Shown one piece after another: positions 20,873 to 28,528 of a DNA stretch of 38,221 bases. Position 1 is the stretch's first letter. Every line of letters starts with the position of its first letter. A program made the position numbers and the translations under genes. The notes under the pieces are model-generated. The model was given only the letters and a program-made list of their open reading frames with translations. It did not search any database and was not told where the DNA came from. The DNA comes from a virus: positions 1-38,221 of IMG/VR virus record IMGVR_UViG_3300042691_019546; one strand, written 5' to 3'.

Positions 20873-21165
20873 GCGACTACTACCTACGCGCAAACACCGA
20901 GGCCGCGATGAAGAACGCTTTTCTCGCGGCGGGCATCACGGTGAAAGGCATCGACGGCGAGGTGGTGGATTTCGACGGAATCAGGCTCGACATCGGCTGG
21001 CTCGGCCCCATCTCGCGGCCTGACCCAAACGATCCCGAAGGCCAGCCAATCGTCGACAGTCTCTACCACGCGAACCTTCGGGTGAGCGGAGAACTGCCGC
21101 CGGAGGTGCTGGCGGAACTGCCGATTATCCCGACGCCGAATCATCCGTACCGGGTGTGGGCATGA
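20869..21165 (+). CDS. Small conserved phage protein beside the fibre gene
   Basis: The 98-residue protein begins MSDYYLRANTEAAMKNAFLA and continues GITVKGIDGEVVDFDGIRLDIG, with a C-terminus of Pro-rich strands (PEVLAELPIIPTPNHPYRVW). Short proteins of this kind are often found directly after fibre genes and before lysis genes, with unknown function; a chaperone role is possible. It overlaps both neighbours by ATGA. No ribosome site is visible, so coupling is likely. Confidence 0.65.
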   Translation: MSDYYLRANTEAAMKNAFLAAGITVKGIDGEVVDFDGIRLDIGWLGPISRPDPNDPEGQPIVDSLYHANLRVSGELPPEVLAELPIIPTPNHPYRVWA

Positions 21166-21368
21166 CTCTTGAATCAAACAACGCAACAGTCCATCTGTCC
21201 ATCAGGGACTGGATCGCGATCGCATCCGTTGCATTCACGATTATCGTAGCCGTTTTGGCTTCGTACCTGCACCACGATAGATTGCTCGTGCAGGTTGCAA
21301 CTCAGCAGCAAGCAATGTCCCAGCGCCTCGACCGTATCGAGGTCAACCTTGATAGGAGCAAACCATGA
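21162..21368 (+). CDS. Single-span membrane protein, holin or spanin-like candidate
   Basis: The product has 68 residues: a polar N-terminus (TLESNNATVHLSIRD), one transmembrane segment (WIAIASVAFTIIVAVLASYL) and a charged, helical C-terminus (HHDRLLVQVATQQQAMSQRLDR). One membrane helix plus a coiled-coil periplasmic domain fits an inner-membrane spanin or a class III holin. The neighbouring genes also look like lysis genes, but no endolysin is seen. The start overlaps the previous stop (ATGA). Confidence 0.6.
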   Translation: MTLESNNATVHLSIRDWIAIASVAFTIIVAVLASYLHHDRLLVQVATQQQAMSQRLDRIEVNLDRSKP

Positions 21369-21580
21369 CGAATGCACTCTTTGGCGGCAGTTGGAAGACC
21401 ACGGGCGCTGGAATCGGCGCGATCCTGATCGCTGTTGGCTCCGCAATTGCGGCCCTGACCGACAATGACCCGGCTACGACGATCGACATCGGCGCCCTGT
21501 CTGCGGCGCTGGTCGCCGGTCTTGGCCTGATCTTCGCCCGCGACAACGACAAGAGCAGCAAATCGCTCAAGGTGAAGTGA
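21365..21580 (+). CDS. Holin-like two-span membrane protein
   Basis: The 71-residue protein begins MTNALFGGSWKTTGAGIGAI. Two hydrophobic segments (AGIGAILIAVGSAIAAL and IGALSAALVAGLGLIFA) are separated by a polar loop TDNDPATTID. The C-terminus is charged (RDNDKSSKSLKVK). This size and layout fit small holins, and similar proteins occur in many phages. The start overlaps the previous stop (ATGA). The role in lysis is inferred. Confidence 0.65.
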   Translation: MTNALFGGSWKTTGAGIGAILIAVGSAIAALTDNDPATTIDIGALSAALVAGLGLIFARDNDKSSKSLKVK

Positions 21581-21894
21581 TGCCATGCTTCAGTCTGTCA
21601 TCCAAGCGATCCTGTCCGTGTTCGCGGGCATCGCAGAGCGCCTCTTGCGAGAAGGCAAGAAAGCGAAGGACGCTGACAGCGACCATCGCCTTCTTCGCCG
21701 CGCTGGTGGCCGGATTAGAGACTGGATGCACAAGGGCGGTTCTGGTGCCGGAAAGCAGTCCGGTCAGGATCGGACCTGAAGTGAGGTGCCGTATCTACCT
21801 GTTGGAGAACGGTGAGTGGGTGATCAGTGACAACGAGGTTCTGCTTCCAGAGGGCTGGTACTGCGTTCCGCCCTCCTATGTCGAGGACGAATAA
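21577..21894 (+). CDS. Lipoprotein (o-spanin-like) in an overlapping frame
   Basis: The credible part starts near residue 30 with RRTLTATIAFFAALVAGLET, then GC, a signal sequence with a lipobox-like Cys, followed by TRAVLVPESSPVRIGPEVRC and LPEGWYCVPPSYVEDE. This pattern is common for small phage lipoproteins beside holin-like genes. In the first 25 residues (CFSLSSKRSCPCSRASQSAS) the sequence looks like a shadow of the other frame. The ATG at 21577 gives an unusually long n-region; only CTG-type starts lie closer to the signal. Start is therefore uncertain; the stop at 21894 overlaps the fibre start (ATAATG). A spanin role is inferred. Confidence 0.55.
   Translation: MMPCFSLSSKRSCPCSRASQSASCEKARKRRTLTATIAFFAALVAGLETGCTRAVLVPESSPVRIGPEVRCRIYLLENGEWVISDNEVLLPEGWYCVPPSYVEDE
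21585..21779 (+). CDS. Small membrane-associated protein overlapping the lipoprotein gene
   Basis: The 64-residue product opens with a hydrophobic/amphipathic helix (MLQSVIQAILSVFAGIAERLL), then a basic region KKAKDADSDHRLLRRAGGRIRDWMHKG. The layout of a short hydrophobic helix followed by basic helices resembles small phage proteins located before lipoproteins. The frame is 0 and the lipoprotein frame is +1, so both are read from the same DNA. Its start lies five bases after the stop of the holin-like gene. It is probably the inner partner of a membrane pair. Confidence 0.5.
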   Translation: MLQSVIQAILSVFAGIAERLLREGKKAKDADSDHRLLRRAGGRIRDWMHKGGSGAGKQSGQDRT

Positions 21895-22991
21895 TGGCTA
21901 CGCGCATTCAGGTACGGAGAGGCTCAACTAGCGATTGGTCAACCGCCAATCCAATTCTCGCTGCTGGTGAAATTGGATTTGATACAACGACCGCCAATAT
22001 CAAGGTTGGTGATGGATCTACTGCATGGAATGCGCTTCCGTATCAATTGCCATATGCAACTGGGGCGCGAGCCAGCAGCCTCTCTGCAACGCTGTCTGTT
22101 GACAACGACAACGATCGTGTTGGAATCGGAACTACCACTCCATCTGAAAAGTTGGATGTTGTCGGAAACACAGAACTGAACGGCACTCTTTCAGTTTCTG
22201 GAAATACAACGCTTTCCGGAGATCTTGCCGTCGATGGCGGCGATATCACGACATCTGCTGGAACTTTGAACATTGCCGGAACGATTACTGGAGCGCAGAC
22301 CGTCAACATCGCGACAGGCGTTACCACGACAGGGAACACCAAAACGGTCAATATCGCTACCGGCGGAGACACCGGATCTACTACGAATGTCAACATCGGA
22401 AGTGCAAGCGGAGGAACTCTTGCCGTTCTGAAGAACGCAACAGTTGCCGGAACGCTTTCTGTTGCCGAAACGCTTTCTGTTACAGGAGTAATTTCTGGAC
22501 CCGGAACTATTCCAATCGGTGGAATCATCATGTGGAGTGGGGCGACTATTCCAACCGGATGGGCGCTTTGCGACGGAGCAAGTGGTAGACCAGACTTGCG
22601 AAACAAGTTTGTGTTCGGTGGACACACATATGGCACTACTGGAACGATGCCAGCGCCTGCTTGGTACGAAACGCTAACTGGAGGAAGTAATCCGGTTGGC
22701 GGAGGAAACAAGGATGCAATCGTTCCGACACACACCCACACCGTTACTGAAACGGCACACCGACACAACTTTGTCTATGACGATAATGTCGCAGACGCCA
22801 ATCTTGCACCATATGATGTCATCAGGACTCTTACAAACTTGGGTGGAGGAGCAGAAGGCGGAGGAACAACACTTCTTTATCAAACAAGTGCAGTTACTAC
22901 TGGAGTTACTGTCAATGCCGCCGGTGTGTCGGCAACCAACGGTCGAATGCCTCCATATGTCGTGATCGCATTCATTATCCGAATTGCCTGA
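21894..22991 (+). CDS. Tail fibre with tropism-determinant N-domain and tail-collar tip
   Basis: The 365-residue fibre starts with MATRIQVRRGSTSDWSTANP and AAGEIGFDTTTANIKVGDGS, the typical N-terminal domain of major tropism determinants. It continues through VGIGTTTPSEKLDVVGN, a trimer-forming shaft of repeats (LNGTLSVSGNTTLSG, TGNTKTVNIATGGDTGSTTN, VAGTLSVAETLSVTG), and ends with a T4 gp12-like collar domain (IPIGGIIMWSGATIPTGWAL, then CDG..GRPDLRNKFVFGG, THTHTVTETAHRH). The histidine cluster suggests metal-stabilised tip folding as in gp12. It overlaps the genes on both sides. Confidence 0.85.
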   Translation: MATRIQVRRGSTSDWSTANPILAAGEIGFDTTTANIKVGDGSTAWNALPYQLPYATGARASSLSATLSVDNDNDRVGIGTTTPSEKLDVVGNTELNGTLSVSGNTTLSGDLAVDGGDITTSAGTLNIAGTITGAQTVNIATGVTTTGNTKTVNIATGGDTGSTTNVNIGSASGGTLAVLKNATVAGTLSVAETLSVTGVISGPGTIPIGGIIMWSGATIPTGWALCDGASGRPDLRNKFVFGGHTYGTTGTMPAPAWYETLTGGSNPVGGGNKDAIVPTHTHTVTETAHRHNFVYDDNVADANLAPYDVIRTLTNLGGGAEGGGTTLLYQTSAVTTGVTVNAAGVSATNGRMPPYVVIAFIIRIA

Positions 22992-25348
22992 TGCCATACC
23001 TGCCCGGAAAACTTCCGTTTCGCGGATGGATTACCGACAGCCCATACAGCGCGGTTCCAGATGGATTTTCGGCATCAATGTTGAATGTGATGCCAAATGA
23101 CACATTCCGGCGTCGAGTTCGTCTTGGAACCAGACCTGCGTCTAACAGGGCGTATTCGTTTCCGTCAACGCAAAACATTCAGTGCATGTTGAGGACTATT
23201 TCGTTCAACAATGCAACGACTCCACCGACGCGGCGCGATCGAATTATTATTGTCGCTGGCGGAAAGTTCTATTACATGGATCAGGGTGGAGTTGCGCCTG
23301 TCCAGATCACGCATTTCGATTCCAACACCAGTTACACAAGCGCAATTCTTAGTTCTACTGTCTCGCGAATTGGCGGTGTGCAGCGTGGAAAGTACGCATA
23401 TTTCTGTGATGGATCAGGCACAAACGGATATGTGAAGGTTGATCTTCAGTCCAGCACTCTTCAGATCACATATTGGCATCACGGAAGTCATGGACCTGAG
23501 GACCATGTAAAGGCTGTTGTTGGAGCAAATACCTACACAGCCAATCTTATTTCGACATTTGGCGCTCGCATTGTCCTGTCCGGCGTAAAGACGCTGGAAA
23601 ATGTTTGGTACATGTCCAACATCCAAGATCCGGATGATTGGAATCCAAGCGGATCAGATGATGACGCTCAAGCCGGAACCACTGGAACAATCGGTCCAGT
23701 TGGTGATGAGATTGTTGCGATGGCCCCATTCGGAACATCTGGATTCCTGATGGCTGGCAAGCGAAGCGTTGCCTACTTGACCTCTGATCCTGCATATGAC
23801 CCAACCGGCGCGCGAATCGCAACATTGTCTAAGTCGATTGGTGTTGTTGGTCCAAAGGCGCTCTGCGAGGGTCCGGAGAAAAGCCTGTACCTGCTTGGTC
23901 AAGACGGCTTGTATAGGATCAGGCCCAACGATTTCAACCTTGATCGCGGATCTTTGATCTCGCTGAACAAGTTGGATTCGTTTTTCAGCGGACTGAAATA
24001 CGATCTGATCGATCCTGTTTTGCATTACGATGTGGAGCGTCGTGGCGTATGGATTTTCCTTACGCGAACTGACGCTCCGCAGAACAGCACACACCTGTTT
24101 TATAGCGAGCAGGTTGACGGGTTCTTTCCAATTCGTTTGTATGACCCGCTGTTCTATGGAGCGAGTTTTGCCTGTCAGGCAGCAGCCTATGACGGCAGAA
24201 ATCAGGTCATGCTATGCGCATACAAGAACACCATCTCCATGTTCGATCAAAGATTTGTGTCTGGATGCGATGGCTTTCCTGCATCCGGATACACATCCGC
24301 AACAACTCCGTCTGAGTCAAGCAGGCCGAGCCAGTTGATCTCCAGCACCCTGAACATCGGCCCTATCCAGCCGTTGCAACCAGAGTTGGTCTTGGCAAAA
24401 GAACTTCAGGTCGAACTTGCGAGCGACGAATACATTGTCCCAAACGAACTGAAGTCTGGTGGAACAAGCATTGCCAGCCGTCCGCGCGCAAGACTTCTTG
24501 GCGCCGATACGCCTCAAGAATCAATCGCAGAAGAAATCAACTCGATTACTGTCAACGAGGGTCTTTCTGTTACATACGATTGTGGTGGTCCAGTAAATTC
24601 CGAGACTCCCATCAGCGGTGGAACCGCATCCAGCGCAAGTCCTTTGTATGCAGATGGTGGATATGCGCCAAACACATTTGGAACATACATCGCGCAGGAT
24701 TCGCTTCAATCTCCGAACAACCGAAAGTATTACAGCGCGGATGGATTGCTTGTTGTTCAAAGACAGGCGTTTGAAACAATATCTCCGAGTTTGATTTACC
24801 AAGGCAACTGGTATCAAATCAAGACTTCTGGAGATACGCCGTGGACATCTCTTGGCGCACCTAATGGCACGGTCGGAACAGTTTTCAAGGCAACCATAAC
24901 TGCTGAGGAGGCTGGAATTGAAGGAACCGGATTTGCGTATGTTGTTCGATGGGTGATCAAGTACGCCACGAACTCTACGGTCAACTCAACATCAGCGTCC
25001 GAAGTTGTTCTGTATGGGCAACAACACTCTTCGCTAACGCCAGTGTCAGAAGATATAGACAAAGGTACATACCTGTGGCTGACTGCATTGTCAGGAGGTC
25101 CAGAAGGCACATTTGATTCTTCGAAGACGGCGTCTATTACCGCCGCTTTCTTTGTTGGCGCGGAAGCGAATGTGTTTGGATACCTGCGAGAAGGCATCAA
25201 CAATCGAATGCGGTGCAGGCTTCGATATGGCGCTATGTATGTTGAAATTTCATCTACGGGATGGCCGTGGGCGATTGAGCGCGTTGCCATCGACGCAGAA
25301 CCGATTAGCCGCCGCCGCACCATTGTTGATGTGAGCGCAAACGAGTAA
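22991..25348 (+). CDS. Tail nozzle / beta-propeller tail protein
   Basis: The 785-residue protein starts MPYLPGKLPFRGWITDSPYS in TGATG overlap with the fibre. The first ~450 residues contain beta-propeller-like repeats with RDRIIIVAGGKFYYMDQGG, GARIVLSG.KTLENVWYMSNIQDPDDWNP, GDEIVAMAPFGTSGFLMAGK and SLYLLGQDGLYRIRPN. These resemble tail tubular/nozzle and P22 gp10-like proteins. The last ~300 residues carry IYQGNWYQIKTSGDTPWTSL, GAPNGTVGTVFKAT, a block frequent in phage tail fibre proteins. It probably forms the tail tip below the adaptor. No enzymatic motif is seen. Confidence 0.7.
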   Translation: MPYLPGKLPFRGWITDSPYSAVPDGFSASMLNVMPNDTFRRRVRLGTRPASNRAYSFPSTQNIQCMLRTISFNNATTPPTRRDRIIIVAGGKFYYMDQGGVAPVQITHFDSNTSYTSAILSSTVSRIGGVQRGKYAYFCDGSGTNGYVKVDLQSSTLQITYWHHGSHGPEDHVKAVVGANTYTANLISTFGARIVLSGVKTLENVWYMSNIQDPDDWNPSGSDDDAQAGTTGTIGPVGDEIVAMAPFGTSGFLMAGKRSVAYLTSDPAYDPTGARIATLSKSIGVVGPKALCEGPEKSLYLLGQDGLYRIRPNDFNLDRGSLISLNKLDSFFSGLKYDLIDPVLHYDVERRGVWIFLTRTDAPQNSTHLFYSEQVDGFFPIRLYDPLFYGASFACQAAAYDGRNQVMLCAYKNTISMFDQRFVSGCDGFPASGYTSATTPSESSRPSQLISSTLNIGPIQPLQPELVLAKELQVELASDEYIVPNELKSGGTSIASRPRARLLGADTPQESIAEEINSITVNEGLSVTYDCGGPVNSETPISGGTASSASPLYADGGYAPNTFGTYIAQDSLQSPNNRKYYSADGLLVVQRQAFETISPSLIYQGNWYQIKTSGDTPWTSLGAPNGTVGTVFKATITAEEAGIEGTGFAYVVRWVIKYATNSTVNSTSASEVVLYGQQHSSLTPVSEDIDKGTYLWLTALSGGPEGTFDSSKTASITAAFFVGAEANVFGYLREGINNRMRCRLRYGAMYVEISSTGWPWAIERVAIDAEPISRRRTIVDVSANE

Positions 25349-25369
25349 AGACACACGAGGGATAATTAC

Positions 25370-26413
25370 ATGGAACCGTTTACAGCAATGGCGATTGGCG
25401 GAGCCGTCTTGGGAGGCGGAAGCATCCTTGGTGGAATCTTTGGCAAGAAAGCCGCAGACGCCCAGAAGCGCGCCCTCGATCAGATGAAAGCGTATGCGCA
25501 GCAGGAGTACAAGGCTCTTGGCGCATACAGCCTGAAGCAGAGTGACGAAATCCTCAACAAGTTTCTTCAAGAGCGCGAGGCCAATATCGGCCAGTATGGC
25601 TCTCAATACGAGTCTCTGATTTCTGACTTTGACCGCCGATATGCAGAGGCGCAGACCGCTTATTCGGGCGGCATGCGAGACATGGCCTCTGTGTTTCAGG
25701 GTGGAATGATGGATCTTGAAAGGCAGTATCGGACTGGCATGGAAACTGCCTATGCGACCGCTGCCACTGGTCGCGAAAACACCATTGCCGCTATTCGCCG
25801 CGCCACTGCATCAAGCCTTGGGCGAGCAACGCAAATGCAGCAATTGACTGGACTTGCTGGCACTACATTCGGCCAGTCGGCTCTTGCCGGATTGGAACAG
25901 GAAGGTGCTATGCGAGAAGGAGTTGTGCAAGAGCAGTACGCGAGTCAATTGTCCGGCATTCAGCAAGCAATGACAGGAAACCTCGCAGCGATGGGGCAGC
26001 GTCGTGTTGGTGGCATGACCGACATCGCTCGTGAGCAGATTGCTGGAGAGCGCCAGATGGCTCTTGGCAGAATGTCCACCATTGGCGGACTCCAAGAGAA
26101 CATGATTCAGCAGATGCTTTCGCAGCGCCAGCAGACAACCGGCGTTGGAACTTCCATGCGAGAATCCTCGCTTGGTCGATACATTGGAATGGAGCAGGCT
26201 CGCATTGGGTCTATCTTGGGCATCCAGCAGCAGCAGGCTGCGCAGGCAGGCGCTGGATGGTCTGCGGCTGCTGGCGCTATGGGTGGCATCGCGAGCGGAC
26301 TTGGAGGCAGTCTGATGATGGGCGGCCTGCTTGGTAGTTTTGGAGGCGGCGGAGCGGCTGGATCAACTGGTATGGATCCATACGGCGGATTCGGCGCGCG
26401 AGCCGGTATGTGA
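25370..26413 (+). CDS. Internal virion (DNA ejection) protein candidate
   Basis: The 347-residue protein begins with a glycine-rich hydrophobic segment (FTAMAIGGAVLGGGSILGGI), followed by long amphipathic helices rich in Ala, Gln and Met (QMKAYAQQEYKALGAYSLKQ). It ends in GGIASGLGGSLMMGGLLGSF, a second glycine zipper. Glycine zippers at both ends around a helical core are a hallmark of ejection proteins, which leave the capsid and build a channel across the host envelope. The ATG lies after GAGGG. No T7 gp14 homology is claimed. Confidence 0.7.
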   Translation: MEPFTAMAIGGAVLGGGSILGGIFGKKAADAQKRALDQMKAYAQQEYKALGAYSLKQSDEILNKFLQEREANIGQYGSQYESLISDFDRRYAEAQTAYSGGMRDMASVFQGGMMDLERQYRTGMETAYATAATGRENTIAAIRRATASSLGRATQMQQLTGLAGTTFGQSALAGLEQEGAMREGVVQEQYASQLSGIQQAMTGNLAAMGQRRVGGMTDIAREQIAGERQMALGRMSTIGGLQENMIQQMLSQRQQTTGVGTSMRESSLGRYIGMEQARIGSILGIQQQQAAQAGAGWSAAAGAMGGIASGLGGSLMMGGLLGSFGGGGAAGSTGMDPYGGFGARAGM

Positions 26414-26429
26414 TTCAAAGGACATCGCT

Positions 26430-27179
26430 ATGGCAAACAACAACGAACAATCGACATTCTCTCAACTGCTTGGCCGATCGCTGGTTATGTCGATCCCCGG
26501 AATGCTTTCCGGTGTCGGTCAGGGAATTGCAGCGTCTGATCCTCGACAGCCTTATCGTGGACTTGGTGTTGGCCTTGCGTCTGGCATCCAGCCGATGCAG
26601 CGTTTCGCAGGATCTGTCATCGATCAACAGATGGCAAATGAGCAATATGAAGGCGACACTGCTCGTGCGATCAAGCGCAAGAAGGCATTCGACATTGCAG
26701 ATCAGGAAGGCGCAGAGCAGAAATTCGATACCGAAACCGAACGGATGCTTCGCCGTCGCAAGGCCATCAAGGAAGCCGAATCTGGTGAAATTGCTGGCGA
26801 ATACGATGCGGAAACAGAGCGCATGCTGAAGCGCCGCAAGGCCATCAAGGAAGCCGAAGAGGCTGGTGCGGATCAGCAGTATGACACCGAAACGGAGCGA
26901 ATGCTTCGTCGTCGCAAGAGGGTCGGTGAAGTTGCTCGCGAGGAGCAGGCTGCTGATATCACGGCGAATCGTGACTTGAGTCGGCAGCAGGCGGCTGAAG
27001 ACGCTGCAAGGTTTCGCAAGATGCGAGACATGACAGCGGGAATCAACATTGGCATGCGTGGCCTTGACGATCAGTCGAAGATGTTTGCTGCGCAGTTTGC
27101 GGCATCGCAGATTCTTCCTAGCCCAGCCATGCGAATGTCCGGCATTCAGGGCGCTCGCCAAATCTTTGGAGGACAGTGA
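26430..27179 (+). CDS. Internal virion protein with four 26-residue repeats
   Basis: The 249-residue protein starts at the ATG at 26430, seven bases after AAAGGA; a longer reading through the upstream gap is rejected. Residues 15-62 are hydrophobic and Gly-rich (RSLVMSIPGMLSGVGQGIAA). From residue 73, four tandem units of exactly 26 residues carry the core DTETERMLRRRKAIKEAE in units 2-4, while unit 1 is diverged. They should form a charged coiled coil. The C-terminus is helical. Its stop overlaps the next gene. Position between two ejection-like proteins suggests the same function. Confidence 0.65.
   Translation: MANNNEQSTFSQLLGRSLVMSIPGMLSGVGQGIAASDPRQPYRGLGVGLASGIQPMQRFAGSVIDQQMANEQYEGDTARAIKRKKAFDIADQEGAEQKFDTETERMLRRRKAIKEAESGEIAGEYDAETERMLKRRKAIKEAEEAGADQQYDTETERMLRRRKRVGEVAREEQAADITANRDLSRQQAAEDAARFRKMRDMTAGINIGMRGLDDQSKMFAAQFAASQILPSPAMRMSGIQGARQIFGGQ
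26646..26957 (+). repeat. Four tandem 78-bp coding repeats
   Basis: Four units of 78 bp encode residues 73-98, 99-124, 125-150 and 151-176 of the 26430 protein. Equivalent positions are Tyr73, Phe99, Tyr125 and Tyr151. Units 2 and 3 share CGCAAGGCCATCAAGGAAGC at DNA level, which suggests recent duplication. Confidence 0.85.
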
Positions 27180-28525
27180 TGCTAAACAACTCCAATCAGG
27201 ATGAAATCAATACCCAGCCAGTGCAGGCTGGTGCGAATATTCCATCCGAAATCGGTCGAATGATCGATCAGGCGGATAGGGATGACACCATGTACCTTGG
27301 CAATCCGCAGATTGCGGGCCAGCGTTCATTTCGACGGGCTGTTGCTGGTGTTGAAAACGGGGATTATCAAGGTCTAGAACAACTGGACTTTGGGTCAATT
27401 GACGGCACTCCTGCTGTGTCCTTTACTGACGAGGATGGTCAGCGTCAGGTATTTCGCCTGACTATGCCGCAGTGGACCGCTGCTTTGGAAACACGATCGC
27501 GCGCCCGCAAGCAACTTGAGCAGGAGTACAAGACGGATGCGCTGAAGAAGGCATTGCGTCCTCAGTACGGAATGCTTCTGAAGAATGTCCCCGGAGCAGA
27601 AGATCCTGTCGCTCAGGCCGGATGGCGTGAACTGTTTGAACTTGATCCTGCAACCGCATACGAACTCGCTGGCGACTCTCTGAAGAAGGACACCAAGATG
27701 GGCGTCCTGTATGGACGCGAGCAGCCTGAGTCGTTCGTAAAGGCGCAGAATGCCATGCTGGATCAGCAGTACAAGCAGAAGATGGATCAGTTCCGGGTTC
27801 TGGACAGCGGCACGGTGGACATCGCGACCAAGGGCGGTCTTGCTGCCGCGCAGTCGATGGTTCGCCCTCCGGAGGCTAGCCACCTGCCGCTGGAAATGAC
27901 CCCTTCGGATTGGCTGTCGGTCAACAACGCCACCGTCCTTCCGATGGTCAACCTGATCCAGCAGGCATCGATGCCTCTTGGTCTTCCCGGTATGGACAAA
28001 CCGATCGTGGCACCGGCACCGGACATGGATGGCAACTACCGCGAGTCCACGGTTCGCAATTGGCTTGGTCAGTTCAACATGTCGGTGGTTCAGCCTCTGG
28101 GTTGGATGCCGTATGATTTCGACAATCCTGTTCACCAGCAGCAGATCATCGAGATGCTGAACGCATACAACAGCAACCGCACTGGCGCCATCACCCGTGG
28201 TGGCGTTCAGCAGACTGTTCAGCCCCGCCCGCAAGCGTCTCGCGACGCTGGTCTTATGGCGCAGGAAGAACCGCAGCAGTCCGCAAACAAGGCCATGTCA
28301 TCCGCCGAACAGTTCTTCCAGCGGTACGAGGACTTCGCGTTTGAGCGACCGGGCGTTTATGGAGAAAAGCCGAGCGATCCGAACGCAGCCACCCAGACTT
28401 CCGTGCAGGCTCTTCTGGATGCACACGAGGAGAATGAGCGCCTGAAGGCTCAGGGCAAGGCTCCGAACAAGTATCCTCCGCCGCAGGAGTTGGCAGAGTT
28501 CTACAAGGCCGTGACTGGAGGGTAA
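27179..28525 (+). CDS. Internal virion protein candidate
   Basis: The 448-residue protein starts at the ATG at 27179, six bases after GGAGG; a GTG one codon earlier is less likely. It is mostly helical and polar, with the blocks ALETRSRARKQLEQEYKTDA, LRPQYGMLLKNVPGAEDPVA, PSDWLSVNNATVLPMVNLIQ and a Gln/Pro-rich linker (QQTVQPRPQASRD). The C-terminus reads NPNAATQTSVQALLDAHEEN-like, ending in EFYKAVTGG. No family is recognised. By position before the giant protein and by composition it is probably another ejected virion protein. Confidence 0.6.
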   Translation: MLNNSNQDEINTQPVQAGANIPSEIGRMIDQADRDDTMYLGNPQIAGQRSFRRAVAGVENGDYQGLEQLDFGSIDGTPAVSFTDEDGQRQVFRLTMPQWTAALETRSRARKQLEQEYKTDALKKALRPQYGMLLKNVPGAEDPVAQAGWRELFELDPATAYELAGDSLKKDTKMGVLYGREQPESFVKAQNAMLDQQYKQKMDQFRVLDSGTVDIATKGGLAAAQSMVRPPEASHLPLEMTPSDWLSVNNATVLPMVNLIQQASMPLGLPGMDKPIVAPAPDMDGNYRESTVRNWLGQFNMSVVQPLGWMPYDFDNPVHQQQIIEMLNAYNSNRTGAITRGGVQQTVQPRPQASRDAGLMAQEEPQQSANKAMSSAEQFFQRYEDFAFERPGVYGEKPSDPNAATQTSVQALLDAHEENERLKAQGKAPNKYPPPQELAEFYKAVTGG

Positions 28526-28528
28526 AGC

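Noticed and set aside
22991-25348. Tape measure protein
   Set aside because: The sequence is beta-propeller-like, not helical, and no tube or sheath genes exist, so a nozzle-type protein fits better.
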